This document shows, piece after piece, positions 10,808 to 24,200 of a stretch of 64,000 bases of DNA; position 1 is the first letter of the stretch; the number at the start of each line of letters is the position of its first letter. The position numbers were made by a program, and so were the translations under genes. Location: the NCBI GenBank assembly GCA_029465975.1, contig CM055730.1, positions 19,908,759 to 19,972,758 on the forward strand. The letters run 5' to 3'. This DNA is from Dallia pectoralis. Its lineage: Eukaryota > Chordata > Actinopteri > Esociformes > Umbridae. A model generated the notes under the pieces. It did not search any database, was not told the origin of the DNA, and saw only the letters and a program-made list of their open reading frames with translations.

Positions 10808-11303
10808 TAAATCATCTGCCAGAAACTCCCTTCTCATGAAGCACAGAGTGGTGCCCGTAACACATAATGAGTGGGCTATAGGTGGGATGTTATATATTCA
10901 GTTCAAACTGTAATTATTAGATTATTACAATATGGGGTTGAATAATGTATATTAATTAATTTGACACCAAAAGGCGACCGGAGCAAATTAATAAAATTAC
11001 ATAGGAAAATCTGCAAATGTCATAATTACACTTATCCCTAATGTCACTAGTTAAATGTTATAATAGCAATAACACAAAAACATATAAACATTCAGTTCTG
11101 ATACTTTAACAACAAGATTATGTTTTACCTATTCAATGTTACACACGAATGAATAACTCCATTATCACATCCTTTAGCTATTGCCATCGAAGCCATTTGC
11201 AGAAAATAAACACTCTTTATCTGATTTGACAAAAGTAATAATTATGTTTGGCATCTTTATGCCTACTGAAACCGTCTTCGAAGTTGGTACGGGTTTGTCA
11301 TTA

Positions 11304-11447
11304 CTAGTTTAATTTAAAGAACTCACAACTTTCCTGTGAGGTCTCGAATGCTCCCCGCCGTCTCTGTAGAATTCGCTCCAGCTCAGACTCAGGGTTTGTT
11401 GACTGAGATCCAGTTTTAAGGTGGGGGGAGGGCCTTTTGAAAGTGTC
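11304..11447 (-). CDS. shtn1: SHTN1 exon 14 (last coding exon of the short form)
   Basis: DTFKRPSPHLKTGSQSTNPE then SELERILQRRRGAFETSQES and, if not spliced, CEFFKLN and TAG at 11306-11304. A strong donor gtgagt lies inside it at 11326-11321, so a longer alternative C terminus is possible. Confidence 0.88.
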   Translation of the reverse strand, partial: DTFKRPSPHLKTGSQSTNPESELERILQRRRGAFETSQESCEFFKLN

Positions 11448-14400
11448 CTGTACAGTTTGACCATTAAAGAAAAAAGATTCTGGTAAGAATAACTTAAACA
11501 AAAACATTTTTGACTTTGTTATAAATGTTGCTGTGGTAGTATTATATACATTATTGTTTAAGGTAGAACTTTTCATAAAAAAAACAACAAGAAAAATACT
11601 TTGAAAAGTGCTATACCAAAATTCCTTTAAGTTCTTGAATGGCGGAATTGGAGGGTATCCTTTCTCGCTGGTAAAAGAAAGAGGACAAATAGAAAACAGG
11701 TTTGGTGAATCAGCAGCACACATTTCACACATTTATCCCAATTTCAATTGTTCAGCGCTTTTGTTCAGCGCAAGTTTTTGACCAGATTTTGTATGTGGTC
11801 ACACAATTTACAAATCATAGAACATTTTGGCAAAGCACAAGTATTAATGGTCTCCAATTTTGAGAGACCTGTGGGCAGAGTGCTGAGCACTATGTGCACG
11901 GATACATATCTCAGACATTTTATACCAAACAAAACCTCTCTCTACTTGGGTTGTTACTATTGTCGTTGTTGGAAGAACATCTTAACCCCATGTGTGCCTA
12001 ATAAGCTATTCCTTATTCATTGAAATATGCAAAATAAATAAAAGGCAACAACCCTGTGAATGTACTCTGAAGATTTTAGACACTAAGCCACATTTCTTTC
12101 GCAAAATACCGTGTGATGTTCTTAAAAGATAATTTCACTTTTTCCAACTTGATGTTTAATGGTTCCCCAGCCTGTAAGTTGTGCACAGCCCTAGATAAGC
12201 AGAAATCTATGATTCAGTTCAGTTTTTATTTGCCATACTAATGTCTGCTAACTTTAGCCACGGTTCGCTTAAAAATAATATTCAAATTTAAATAATCTTT
12301 TAATACATGCTCACTCTGATAAAGTGATTTTTAGCTAGAGGTGGCTAGAGATAGCTGAATTTTATAACAGCTGTTTAAAGAATACTGCATCATGGATTAC
12401 AGTTTATCTTGGCCCATTTCTGGATTTCATGGTGATAAACATTTAACATCAAGTTGGAAAAACATGGAATATCTCTGATTTTAACATTCTTATGTCAGCA
12501 CTGAAATGCTAGTTAAGCCTTGGTCACACTGGCAGTATTAATCCAATCAAATGCTATTTATTCCCATGTATGCTTTTGTTATTGTCATCATAATCAGCAA
12601 ACATTTGAACATTTGAAACCACATCTATAGGTTTGAACCTCTAGGTTACACAGGTCATAATGATGTTTACAGTGTTTCTGTAGACTTCATGTTAAAGACG
12701 TTTTACAGCATACAAAAACCAGTTCACTACAGTAATCACTGGCACTATTCTTCGAAAAATGCAGAAAAAAAACAGAGACAGATCCATTAACATTGCAAAA
12801 GTCATAAAGCCCTTTCATCTGCAGTAGAGGAAACAGCCTGGCCTGTGTGCAGTCACCGTAGTTTACATTCCATTCTCTGTGCTCCATGCATTGGAGTGGA
12901 CAGAATTGGAATGCAATCAAAACAGACTATGTACTCCGACACACTCAATATTTTGAAACATATGTTTTCTTTGGTGAAGTGGTACAACGTTGGTAACATG
13001 TTGTGAAGTATGTAGTGCATGTACCTGGGCAGGCCTGGTTCTGTTGGGAGCCTGGCTCACAGGTCGGAGGTGAACCCCGCTCTTGATTCTCTGCATCATC
13101 TCATCTACAGCTTGTTGTCTGATGTCAGTCTCTAGGAGAACACATGCACAAGACACATGGGTTATTGGGTTAAATCTCCATCACTTGGTTCTGTTCTTGT
13201 TATCAACATTCTAATAATAGTCAAATGTAGTTTGTCTAATGCCATTGGCCTTCTCTCCATTTCATAATCCTAGTTCCTTTCTCAAAGTCAATTTGAAGAG
13301 ATAGACATAGGGGCGGTACCTCTGGCATTATCATCCAATAGGTTTTCAGATGGAGACGGAAGAGAACACGATGCAATTAAGAAAGGCTTTTGAATTTAGG
13401 CTAATTGCTTTAATCTTAATCTTGGATAATATCATTTTTTGAATTTTGATTCCAGCACGATTTCATCTGGGCAAACAAAAAACATTTTTTTGCAAAAATC
13501 ACTTCCTTTCACACATTATTCTCAATATAAAAAAGTATAAAAAAGTAAAACATCTAAAAAAAATCTGATAAATATTTTTTTCATTAAAACTGTTGTCACA
13601 GTTGCTTTAGGCAGGAAATGTGAACTAAAAGAAGACTGAAACCAAGTGAAAAGAAGACCCTATTGTCTGATGAGAACACAATAGAGAGGTGCGATGGTAA
13701 CCCTGCACATCATCCTGAGAAGGCCATCCCTACTGTGAATCGTTAAGGTTGCAGCATCATGCTGTGGGGATGCTTTTCTGTATCAGGGCCTGGAAAGCTA
13801 AAGGGAGTTCATTCTTATGCACTCATTTATTGTCTATTTTGTATTTGCAACTAATTTAGTACAATTTGGGGATTGTATTTTATACTTTGACATAATAGAG
13901 GTTTATGTTTTCAGTGGCAACTTCTGAATAAACCAATTTGGTTTAATGTTATAACACATTAAAATGTGGAAAAACTGAAGGGGGTGAATACTATTTAGAG
14001 CCACTGTATAAACTGAGATTAGTCTGGCAACTCTGGAGGATTTGCACCAATAATAATAATAATAATATAGTAATACGCAGTGAATTATGTCCCTGACGTT
14101 ATGTGCACTAGTAAGCCCATACATTATTTAATTTGGCACTGATGTAATTTGTTATTAAACTACTTTGAGATTAGAAGAGACAGAAGGAACCAGATTATTG
14201 GAATACTCCAGGCACAATCAATAATAGCAATGTTGATTTCTAAAATAATAAGCCAAATATGTATTTGATATACATGATCAATTGTGTAGCGTGATAAATG
14301 CCATTAGTTAAATGCAATAAAATACACTTAATCTGAGGTATATACATTTCTGCTATACCTGGCTCCTTTCCTGAATCCTGGACCACCAATGGAATGATTT

Positions 14401-17400
14401 CTTTCTTTTTGCGCATCATAGATAGTAGTGAGCTGTAAAGAAACAAAAAAGCACAATAAGGTGATTATTATTATTAGTAATAATAATAATAATTATTATT
14501 ATTGTTAGTTACTAAGAATTACAGTCCCCTTCAGAATAAAGGCTATACAAAATGTAATTGTTGTTTAACATGTTGGTCACAAGTGGTGAACCTTTGTTTC
14601 CACTCCGGGAGGTTGTGGGGTGCACTTCCTGTTTTCCAGTGAGTTGTTTTCATTACACACATCAGGGTTAAATGAGTCAGTCAGTTGGGCTATTTAAGTC
14701 ACAGGGAGATGTAGCCACTTTGCTTCTCATTATTTCTATGTCACAGTATTAGAGGTGAGTGTGTATTTGTAGCATAGCTGTTTTCAATGTTTTTGAGTAA
14801 GTCGCTCTATAGGGCAATTTGGTTTCAACATAGTGTATCTTTTTTCAGTTTGTGCTACGTGTTTGTTTTCTTTATGGTAATAAATACCACAAGCGTGACA
14901 TCCAGGCTCTGTTTATGGCTTTATCTTGCACCACTCCTAAGTAGTTTGTGACAGAATGAGAAGCCACTTAGAAAGCCAGGGGAGCCTGACAGTAGGAGAT
15001 CTCCTTAGGGATTGGACTTATCACTCCCACCGTTGCCCCTTATCACTCCCACCGTTGCCCCTTATCACTCCCACCGTTGCCCCTTATCACTCCCACCGTT
15101 GCCCCACGAAGCAGTGGGGATGGCTTAAGCCGGAGACGCCTAAGGAGGAATACAGCCGTCTCAGTGCTCATTTTGGATATGAGCCACCAATGCGGTTTCC
15201 AGGGCCAACAACATCGGGTCAGCGGGCTGCCAAAGATCTGTGCACTGGAGCACCCCTGAAGCAGCTTAAAAATGTATGTGGGGGGAGCTAAAGTGGTGTT
15301 GTAGGGGGACCGTAGCACTGGACCCAGCCAGCAGGTGGCTCATAAACTTCATCTACCTGCGGTGCCAGCACCTAGACGCCAGGTAAAGCCACCTGTGGGT
15401 TTTTGCACCACCCACGCCCCTGGAACCGCATCAAAGGCCAGCCACTGCTCTCGCGCCACCCCAACAGCTTAGTCACAACAGCCTCATCCACAGCTACAGC
15501 CTCAGCTACAGCCTCATCCACAGCTCCGGAGGTGGCTGGGAGGTGGTGGAGAGCATCCCTGCAGCGTTCCTGTGTCGCCCCCTCCCCCTGCAGCGTTCCT
15601 GTGCCGGCCCCCTGCCGCGTTCCTGTGCCTGCAGCGTTCCTGTGCCGCCCCCTGCAGCGTTCCTGTGTCGCCCCCCCCGCAGCGTTCCTGTGCTGGCTCC
15701 ATCTGCAGCGTTCCAGAGCCACCTTCAGAGCAAGAGCCAGTCCTGGGCCAGACGATCGTGTGCCGGCCGTTCCTGTGCCAGACGATCGAGTGCCGGCTAC
15801 CCCAGTGCTCGGCTACCACAGAGCCAATCCATGCCGGTATGCTACAGCCAGTCCCGACTAGGGCTAAAAAACTTAAACCGCCTCCATGGGAGAGATCACC
15901 ACTGGGGAGACTTCCACCGTCCTACTCACCCATCCCTGTTCAGTGGCTGGTGAAGTTGCAGGATATTAGCAGGAACTTGAATGCATCATCATACGTTTTG
16001 ATCCAAAGCATCGCAAACATGGTCAATGTCTGGTGAGTTTGTAGGCCATCGAAGAATTAGGAGAGTTTAAACTTCAAAGTATTTTACAGATTTCTTATCA
16101 ACAATTAATTATCTTGGCAAAAGGAAATGCACAACAATAGGGATGTAAATACATTGATGCAAACATTATGAGCATACTACAAAACATGGGACCAGCACAT
16201 TGCATGTTGCGGTTAGATTTTCTTCAGTGTAGTGCATGTAACATGTATGTTATAAATGATTGAAATTGATGGTGTGTCACCTAAGTGGGTTGGTGATTTG
16301 GGCCATGATGGGTGGAGGAGGTGGTGGAGGTGGTGGCGGAGGTGGAGGGGCTGGAGAAGGATGAGGATTAGATATCACCTGGAGCTTCTTCTGTAGTTCC
16401 TCAACTGGTCAACAAAACAAATGAAGTATTAGCATAAGTTATAATTAGGTCATTAGGCCCAAGGAGGTGTGGCATATGGCCCAAGGAGGTGTGGTATATG
16501 GCCCAAGGAGGTGTGGTATATGGCCCAAGGAGATGTGGTATATGGCCCAAGGAGGTGTGGTATATGGCCCAAGGAGGTGTGGTATATGGCCCAAAAGGTG
16601 TGGTATATGGCCCAAGGAGGTGTGGTATATGGCCCAAAAAGGTGTGGTATATGGCCCAAGGAGGTGTGGTATATGGCCCAAGGAGGTTTGGTATATGGCC
16701 CAAAAAGGTTTGGTATATGGCCCAAGGAGGTGTGGTATACGGCCCAAGGAGGTGTGGTATATGGCCAATATACCACAGATATGCGTGGTTCTTAAGCGTG
16801 ATGCAATGCCAGAGGTGTACACTAAGGGTGGGATGGTAGGGACATGTCCCCACCAATGTTTAGGAAACATGTAACTGTCCCCTCAATATTTAGGAAACAT
16901 GTAACTGTCCCCACCAATGTTTAGGAAACATGTAACTGTCCCCACCAATGTTTAGGAAACATGTAACTGTCCCCACCAATGTTTAGGAAACATGTAACTG
17001 TCCCCACCAATGTTTAGGAAACATGTAACTGTCCCCACCAATGTTTAGGAAACATGTAACTGTCCCCACCAATGTTTAGGAAACATGTAACTGTCCCCAC
17101 CAATGTTTAGGAAACATGTAACTGTCCCTACCAATGTTTAGGAAACATGTAACTGTCCCCACCAATGTTTAGGAAACATGTAACTGTCCCCACCAATGTT
17201 TAGGAAACATGTAACTGTCCCCACCAATGTTTAGGAAACATGTAACTGTCCCCACCAATGTTTAGGAAACATGTAACTGCCCCCACCAATGTTTAGGAAA
17301 CATGTAACTGCCCCCACCAATGTTTAGGAAACATGTAACTGTCCCCACCAATGTTTAGGAAACATGTAACTGCCCCCACCAATGTTTAGGAAACATGTAA

Positions 17401-20400
17401 CTGTCCCCACCAATGTTTAGGAAACATGTAACTGTCCCCACCAATGTTTAGGAAACATGTAACTGTCCCCACCAATGTTTAGGAAACATGTAAATGTCCC
17501 CACCAATGTTTAGGAAAAATGTAACTGCCCCCACCAATGTTTAGGAAACATGTAACTGTCCCTACCAATGTTTAGGAAACATGTAACTGTCCCCACCAAT
17601 GTTTAGGAAAAATTTAACTGTCCCCACCAATGTTTAGGAAACATGTAACTGTCCCCACCAATGTTTAGGAAACATGTAACTGTCCCCACCAATGTTTAGG
17701 AAACATGTAACTGTCCCCACCAACAATTGCCAGTCTAAGCATATTTTTTTCATTATTCTGCTCCACAATTGGTTAACTCTCTCAAGGTCAAAGTCAAAGT
17801 ATTTTTATTGTCATGTGTACAGAATGACTTGCATCAAATTGAACAATGAAATTCTTATGACATGGCAAGCAACATCTATGTAGTTAGAAGAACAAACAAA
17901 CAAAAAAACTGAATTACAACAGAATATACAGAATATACATAGCTACAAAATATACATAATGAAGTGTGAATATGACCAGTATGCAAACCTTAAATACTGC
18001 AATAAAAGTGATCTGGTGGCAGTAGTGGATACATAGGTAAGTAAATCAGTGTTGCTGATCGAGGAGCCTAATGGTCTGAGGGTAAAAACTGTTCTTTAGT
18101 CTGGAAGTGTGTGTACCAATGCTACGGTAACGTCGACCAGATGGGAGCAGAGTGAACAGACCATGGCCTGGGTGGCTGTAGTCCTTTATGATGTTTCTTG
18201 CTTTTCTGAGGCATCATGACTGATAGATGCTTTGCACAGTCTGCGTTACTCCTCATTGGCAGGAGAGCGCTGATCACAATGTGTACCAGCCTGTCAGCTA
18301 ACCAATGTTGCCAACTTAGCGGCTTAGTCGCTATATTTGGCGAGTATTTTGACCCCTTTTCCAAAAAGTGACTAGCGACAAATCTTCTGTTTTATTCTGG
18401 TGTTTTTGGTGACTTTTAGAGAATCTGACGTGAAGCCGCATATCATTTTTTCTCTTCTCAACGAAGGGCCCCACCCCTGCCCCAAAGCACTCACAGGCGG
18501 CCCAATACTTCTGCAGTAGTCCCTCCTAGCTGCAGTCGGAGCAGGAGAAGTTCACCCCTCCCCCAGACTGCAAATAAATTGCGCGTGCAGGAAGACGCCG
18601 CTTGCTAGCCGCCACTTGCTAGTCCTGGCATACATTCAGGGCGGGATGTAAACGTAAAATGTTCTTTAACTAAAGTAATTTTTTTCTATTGTCTCTTTCT
18701 GGTCCTTTTAGATTGTTAATGTACATTGCAAACTTGTTTGTAACTATAATTTGTTGTTATAGTTAAAAATGTTCATGTTTAACTGTGACTTGTTGTAAGC
18801 TCCTAAGTGGACCATAAGGTTAAAAAACAAAACAAACTTAAAGAAATTTAAATAAACGAAGTAACTCCGCGGCGTGTCTCTTTTGGGGGGTTGGAATTGA
18901 CATTTAAAAAACTGGAATCGACAGAAGAAAGTTCATTTGTAGTTCTAAAAATATTTAGGGTGTTTTTACTCACTTTCATATATCCCACAACTATATTCCT
19001 CTCTCCTACCCGTCTTCTATCAACTTTTAGGAGAGCCAATACCTACTTTCCTTAATTCCTTACTAAGAAGTTGGCAACACTGCAGCTAACAGTGGTCAGG
19101 TGAGCGTCAGACTGTGAGAAGAGATTTAATGATTGGCCTTTTGGCAGGCTATTCCTGTAAGGTATACGTAAACATTGAGTGAATAATAACCGATAACAGA
19201 GAATAATATTACACACCTGTATATTATTGTTGGAAAATAGTATTTCTAGCGTTAACGAGCCTTTGCTAGCTCTGTAACTGGAACACAACTACTGAATTGT
19301 CTGCTTGCTAGCTATCAGACATTCATTTGTCCTGAATGGAGACTATGCTGTAGTTGCGGTCGAAGAAATGCTAGCTAGTACCTGCAAACATGTAAAAGTA
19401 TTTGTTAATATCGTCATACCAAACTGCTTATTTCAATGGTTTTTAGATGTTAACAGAATGGCACCAAAAACGAATTACTGATATAAGGTCCTTGTTCACA
19501 AAAAGACAGTGTGTAAGTAGCATGAATGTCTAGCTTTACATTGTTAGTTATAGCTAGTTTTTTGTGCCTGCAGACTTGAATAAACCATTATTAAATTTGG
19601 CTAGCTTATATTAACTATTAAGAAATAAATTGGAACTCTGAATAAACCTGAATATATTTTGACACTTCTGACCTACTGTATGTAATGCAGTATTTTGTGT
19701 ATGTGAGTGTGTATGTGAGTGTGTATGTGAGTGTGTGTGTGCGCGTGTGCGTGTCCCCACCAATGTTCAAACCAAACCTACGCCTCTGTGCAAAGCAGAG
19801 TGTCAGGATACAGCACCTAGCCGCTGTGTACAAATTTTTTAAAATAATAATAAAAGCCCCGTGCAAGTGGTGACAGACAGTTATGTATGTATTTGCCCAC
19901 AAAATGAAAGTCTCATATGCTACTTGGATGTGAATAGATTACATGTTGAGGAGAAATATGGCCAACAACTAGCTTTTCAGGTCCATATTAGCCAGTGAAT
20001 TTGTCAATTGCTAAAAAGTGCTGTCTGTACTTAATTGGGTTTTCTTCAGAGCTTTATTCAAATTTCTTTGGACTGGTAACCACACAATAACTACCGCAAA
20101 TTAAACAACACAAAATTATCTGAATGACTCAGAATCTACTGAGCGTGAGTACACCGACAATAAACTATTCAGAAAGTACTCAATTTCAAAGAGCATTTTC
20201 TCCCAATACGTTGTATAATATAAGCATTCATCCGCTTATTGTATAATGGAAATCTCATAATTGGCTCCCTAAAGAAAATGATTTTCTATCGAGTTGTTTA
20301 GTTTTTCAGCTAACAAATAAAGGATGTTCTGTTCATTTATCCACAGTTAAAACCCAAGGTTGTGCATGTTGGAATGCCATTGTGAAGCCATAAGAATAAC

Positions 20401-21184
20401 ATTAACCTTTTTCGAGAAGAAAACCCACCCATTTCCTGCTGTGATCATGTGTAATATTAGTATGTACTATACAAGGCCTCAGTGCCCATGCTGCCCAATT
20501 CAGTCCACTCACCAGTAAACTTGAGATCTTTGGCTTCGACCTCAGCCTTGGTACACCTCTCTTCAAACTCAATCCTCTCATCCACTAGGAGCTCTAGTTT
20601 ACGTTGTAACGCCACCACCTCCTTCTGTTGTTCTGAATCCTCGTACTGCTTCTCCAACCTGCTCACCTGTTACCGTCAAACATTACAGTCACTAACATAC
20701 AGAACGGAAGAAAACACATCACATATTGAAAAGAACATATTGTCACGTTTACCAGTAAACAACTAGGATTTCAAGTTGTACGCCTGCATTTTATCTCTTT
20801 ACATCTAGTGGCCTTTTAGTACAGCAGATTATCACAGGTGATTGTTTCTGACAGTGTATACATGGTAAACTCAAACCTAATCCCAATATAAACATAATCC
20901 TAATTTCAGTAGAAATATGAACCTGAACCTAAAAAATATAATTTCAAAATGTTGTTTTTCAATAGACCTACTCAAAAGTTTTTTAATTATTACAACTAAT
21001 TTCATTCCAATCATATAGTGGATCCGAAACACTGTATGGTCTGTATGTACCTGGTTTTGACTGTACATTATGAAAAATGTTTGTGATATGGTAGTTTTAC
21101 ACAGAATACTCATTACCAATGACACATTTTTTTTTTACCAGCTTTAAAACACATACAAACGTGCAGACACACACACACACACGG

Positions 21185-21245
<61 letters not shown>

Positions 21246-24200
21246 GGAATCGAACATTATGTAAGCCGCTTAGAGTCTACACCACAAACAGCTCCTGTAG
21301 TGATAATTACTGATAAGTAGATTTGGGTTGGTGCCAGTCAAAAACAATAAAAAAATATGCTGCTCCTCAAATAATGTGTTAATTGTTCTTTAAATGAAGG
21401 GTATGGCTCACCCTCACCCTCACCCTAGTCTGGGGGAGATCAGTAATCCTACTCTCTCCTAATTGCTTTCATCTATCCAACCACTGCTGAGATTGAATGG
21501 TTCTCCTTGTCGTTATGGATACAGCAAGTCGCTGGCCAAAGTGCTCTCTGTGGTCATTAACATGCAATAGGGCATCGCACAGATACATTGACGGACTAAT
21601 TGACTGTCAGTCGTGTTCAGACATACATTCATCTCATCTCATCTTCAATCGCTTATCCGGGGTCGGGTCGCGGGGGTAGCAGCTCTAGCAGGGGACCCCA
21701 AACTTCCCTTTCCCGGGCAACATTAGCCAGCTCTGACTGGGGAATCCCGAGGCGTTCCCAGGCCAGTGTGGAGATATAATCTCTCCACCTAGTCCTGGGT
21801 CTTCCCCGAGGTCTCCTCCCAGCTGGACGTGCCTGGAACACCTCTCTAGGGAGGCGCCCAGGAGGCATTTGTACAAGATGCCCGAACCACCTCAACTGGC
21901 TCCTTTCTATGCAAAGGAGCAGCGGCTCTACTCCGAGTTCCTCTCGGATGACTGAGCTTCTCACCCTATCCCTAAGGGAGAGGCCAGCCACCTTTCTGAG
22001 AAAACCCATTTCGGCCGCTTGTACCCGCTTGTACATTCCTATAAGTTAAACGCACGTTCTAAATGATGCTTGGATTTTTCAGTTGACTGAGGGAAAAGAT
22101 GGATTCGCAAAGACATCTATTGTGTGACATGGTGTTGGTATTGGTGTTTGATCTGGTGTGCGTGTTGGTGTTGGTGTTTGATCTGGTTTGTGTGTTGGTG
22201 TAGGTAACAAGGTGTTGATACTGGTGTGTGATTATGGTGTTGGTGACATGGTGTTGATATTGGTGTGTGATCTGGTGTTGGTCTCATGGTGTTTGATCTG
22301 GTGTGTGTGACGGTTTGGGTAAAATGGTATTGATGTTGGTGTGTGATTATGGTGTTGGTAACATGGTATTGATGTTGGTGTGTGATTATGGTGTTGGTAA
22401 CATGGTATTGATGTTGGTGTGTGATTATGGTGTTGGTGACATGGTGTTGATATTGGTGTGTGATTATGGTGTTGGTGACATGGTGTTGATATTGGTGTGT
22501 GATTAGGGTTTTGTACTCATGTTGTTGGATCTGGTGTGTGTGAAGGTGTTGGTAACATGGTGTTGATATTGGTGTGTGATTATGGTGTTGGTGACATGGT
22601 GTTGATATTGGTGTGTGTGAAGGTGTTGGTCCCATGGTGTTTGATCTGGTGTGTGATTATGGTGTTGGTAACATGGTATTGATATTGGTGTGTGATTATG
22701 GTGTTGGTAACATGGTGTTGATACTGGTGTGTGATATTGTGTTGGTGACCTGTTGTTGATGTTCCAGTCTCTGGCTCTCCAGGGCCTGGGTGAGATTGGT
22801 GACGTCACTGAGTGCTGTCTGCAGGGCCTCACTGTGAGATGAGCTCTGTAGCAGAATCTGACTCTGACTCTGCCTCTTTAACTTCTTCTGCTCCACCAGC
22901 ATCTTCAAGAGAGGGATTGACACAAAGGACTTGATATCTAACAGCAGTGTAAACTGTGCTGATGTATTACTGCATGTGAAAACCATCACGCGTATGAGGG
23001 GTCATTTTTTGCAGTCCAACAAGCACACCAGTAGTCTTAAGTGTTATAAAACATCCTTGAGTTCTGGCATGACGCAAAAAACAACTGAACATGCATAGTA
23101 AGCCTATTCAAATGATCCCTTACTGTAAGAGGCCATACAGAAATGTTTCATTATGCTGAATGCAGAGGTGGTCATTTAATTAGTTATATATGGGCATAAA
23201 ATGTTTCCTGGTGATAACACATAATGAACAGAGTGTTCTTGAATACTGATTAGATTGTGCGAGGGAAGAGTACAAATCAGCACACCATATAGGACATACA
23301 GGAGTCAATTCATGCCTTTTCAGCAAGCAATGTTCAGCCTCCATCATAAGTAGTTCAGAAATGGTCTCTGTATTTATAAACCGATAAGATAACCATTCTA
23401 GCAACATTATTATTTTGACAATTAATGTAATCCTTGAGAACAATGTACATGCAATTGAATATATATGCAAATGACCAATTTGGATTTGAATCAATTTGCT
23501 CAATCAGAGATTAAATTCTCTTTACACAAAATAATGTTGCAACAAATCCTGGTCGTGTCAAATTGACAATGCTTGAGAAAACAGTGTGATACAAATCAGA
23601 ATGGCTTTATATGACTTGGACCATCATTGACTTTCCTGATACTTCTGTGAAGTTGCTGCGATGAGACAAGGCTAAAAATCATAAAGTAGACATTGCAAAA
23701 TAACATTATATGTTGCAGGACTGCATATCTGATCTCTTCGTAACTACGTAGTCCGAGGTCATATATTATGGTTTTGAGGTCTAACAGTCACCATTAAATT
23801 AACAGGATACTAGTGTTTAATGTTACAGTTGAAACGTATCATTTCCAGATTCACACAGCCATCTCAACTGTTGTTAGGGCAATAGTCTGATTCCATCCTT
23901 TACTTGTTTAAAGCTGTGGCATTATATTAGTGTCTTCACATAAAATCAGATCTGGATCAGGTGTCTGAAAAATTCAACACAATAAAGGAATCAAAGGAGC
24001 TAACGTGGAGCTAACAGATACCAATCCAAAGCTGCTAAGCTTGTCATGGGTGACCAAAGGGACCTCACCTTCCTTGCAAAGTTTTCTGCTTCTGCCCTCA
24101 GGTCTTTCTCTAGGTCCAGGTTATCCTGCAGAGCCTCGTACTCCTCCACGGCAAACAGAGACACTGGATGCAGAACAGATCTAATCAGAACATGTTACAT

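Larger units (their letters stand above)
14433..16280. other. SHTN1 intron 11 with GC-rich repeat patch
   Basis: Contains an AAT/TTA microsatellite at 14464-14503, four 22-bp repeats at 15019-15105 and a GC-rich irregular array at 15558-15712. ORFs of 100-150 codons here are products of that repeat and GC content. Confidence 0.5.

Noticed and set aside
15372..16036. Pro/Ser/Arg-rich ORFs of 100-154 codons in several frames
   Set aside because: GC-rich repetitive intron; frames overlap on both strands and none matches a family.
16401..16874. ORFs of 107-151 codons on both strands
   Set aside because: The 22-bp minisatellite lacks stops in several frames.
16849..17724. CRISPR-like 31-bp direct repeats
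   Set aside because: Head-to-tail copies without spacers; ordinary minisatellite.
22117..22635. 172-codon His/Thr/Gln-rich minus ORF
   Set aside because: The unit is 13 codons long so the array stays open by arithmetic; it lies inside SHTN1 intron 9.
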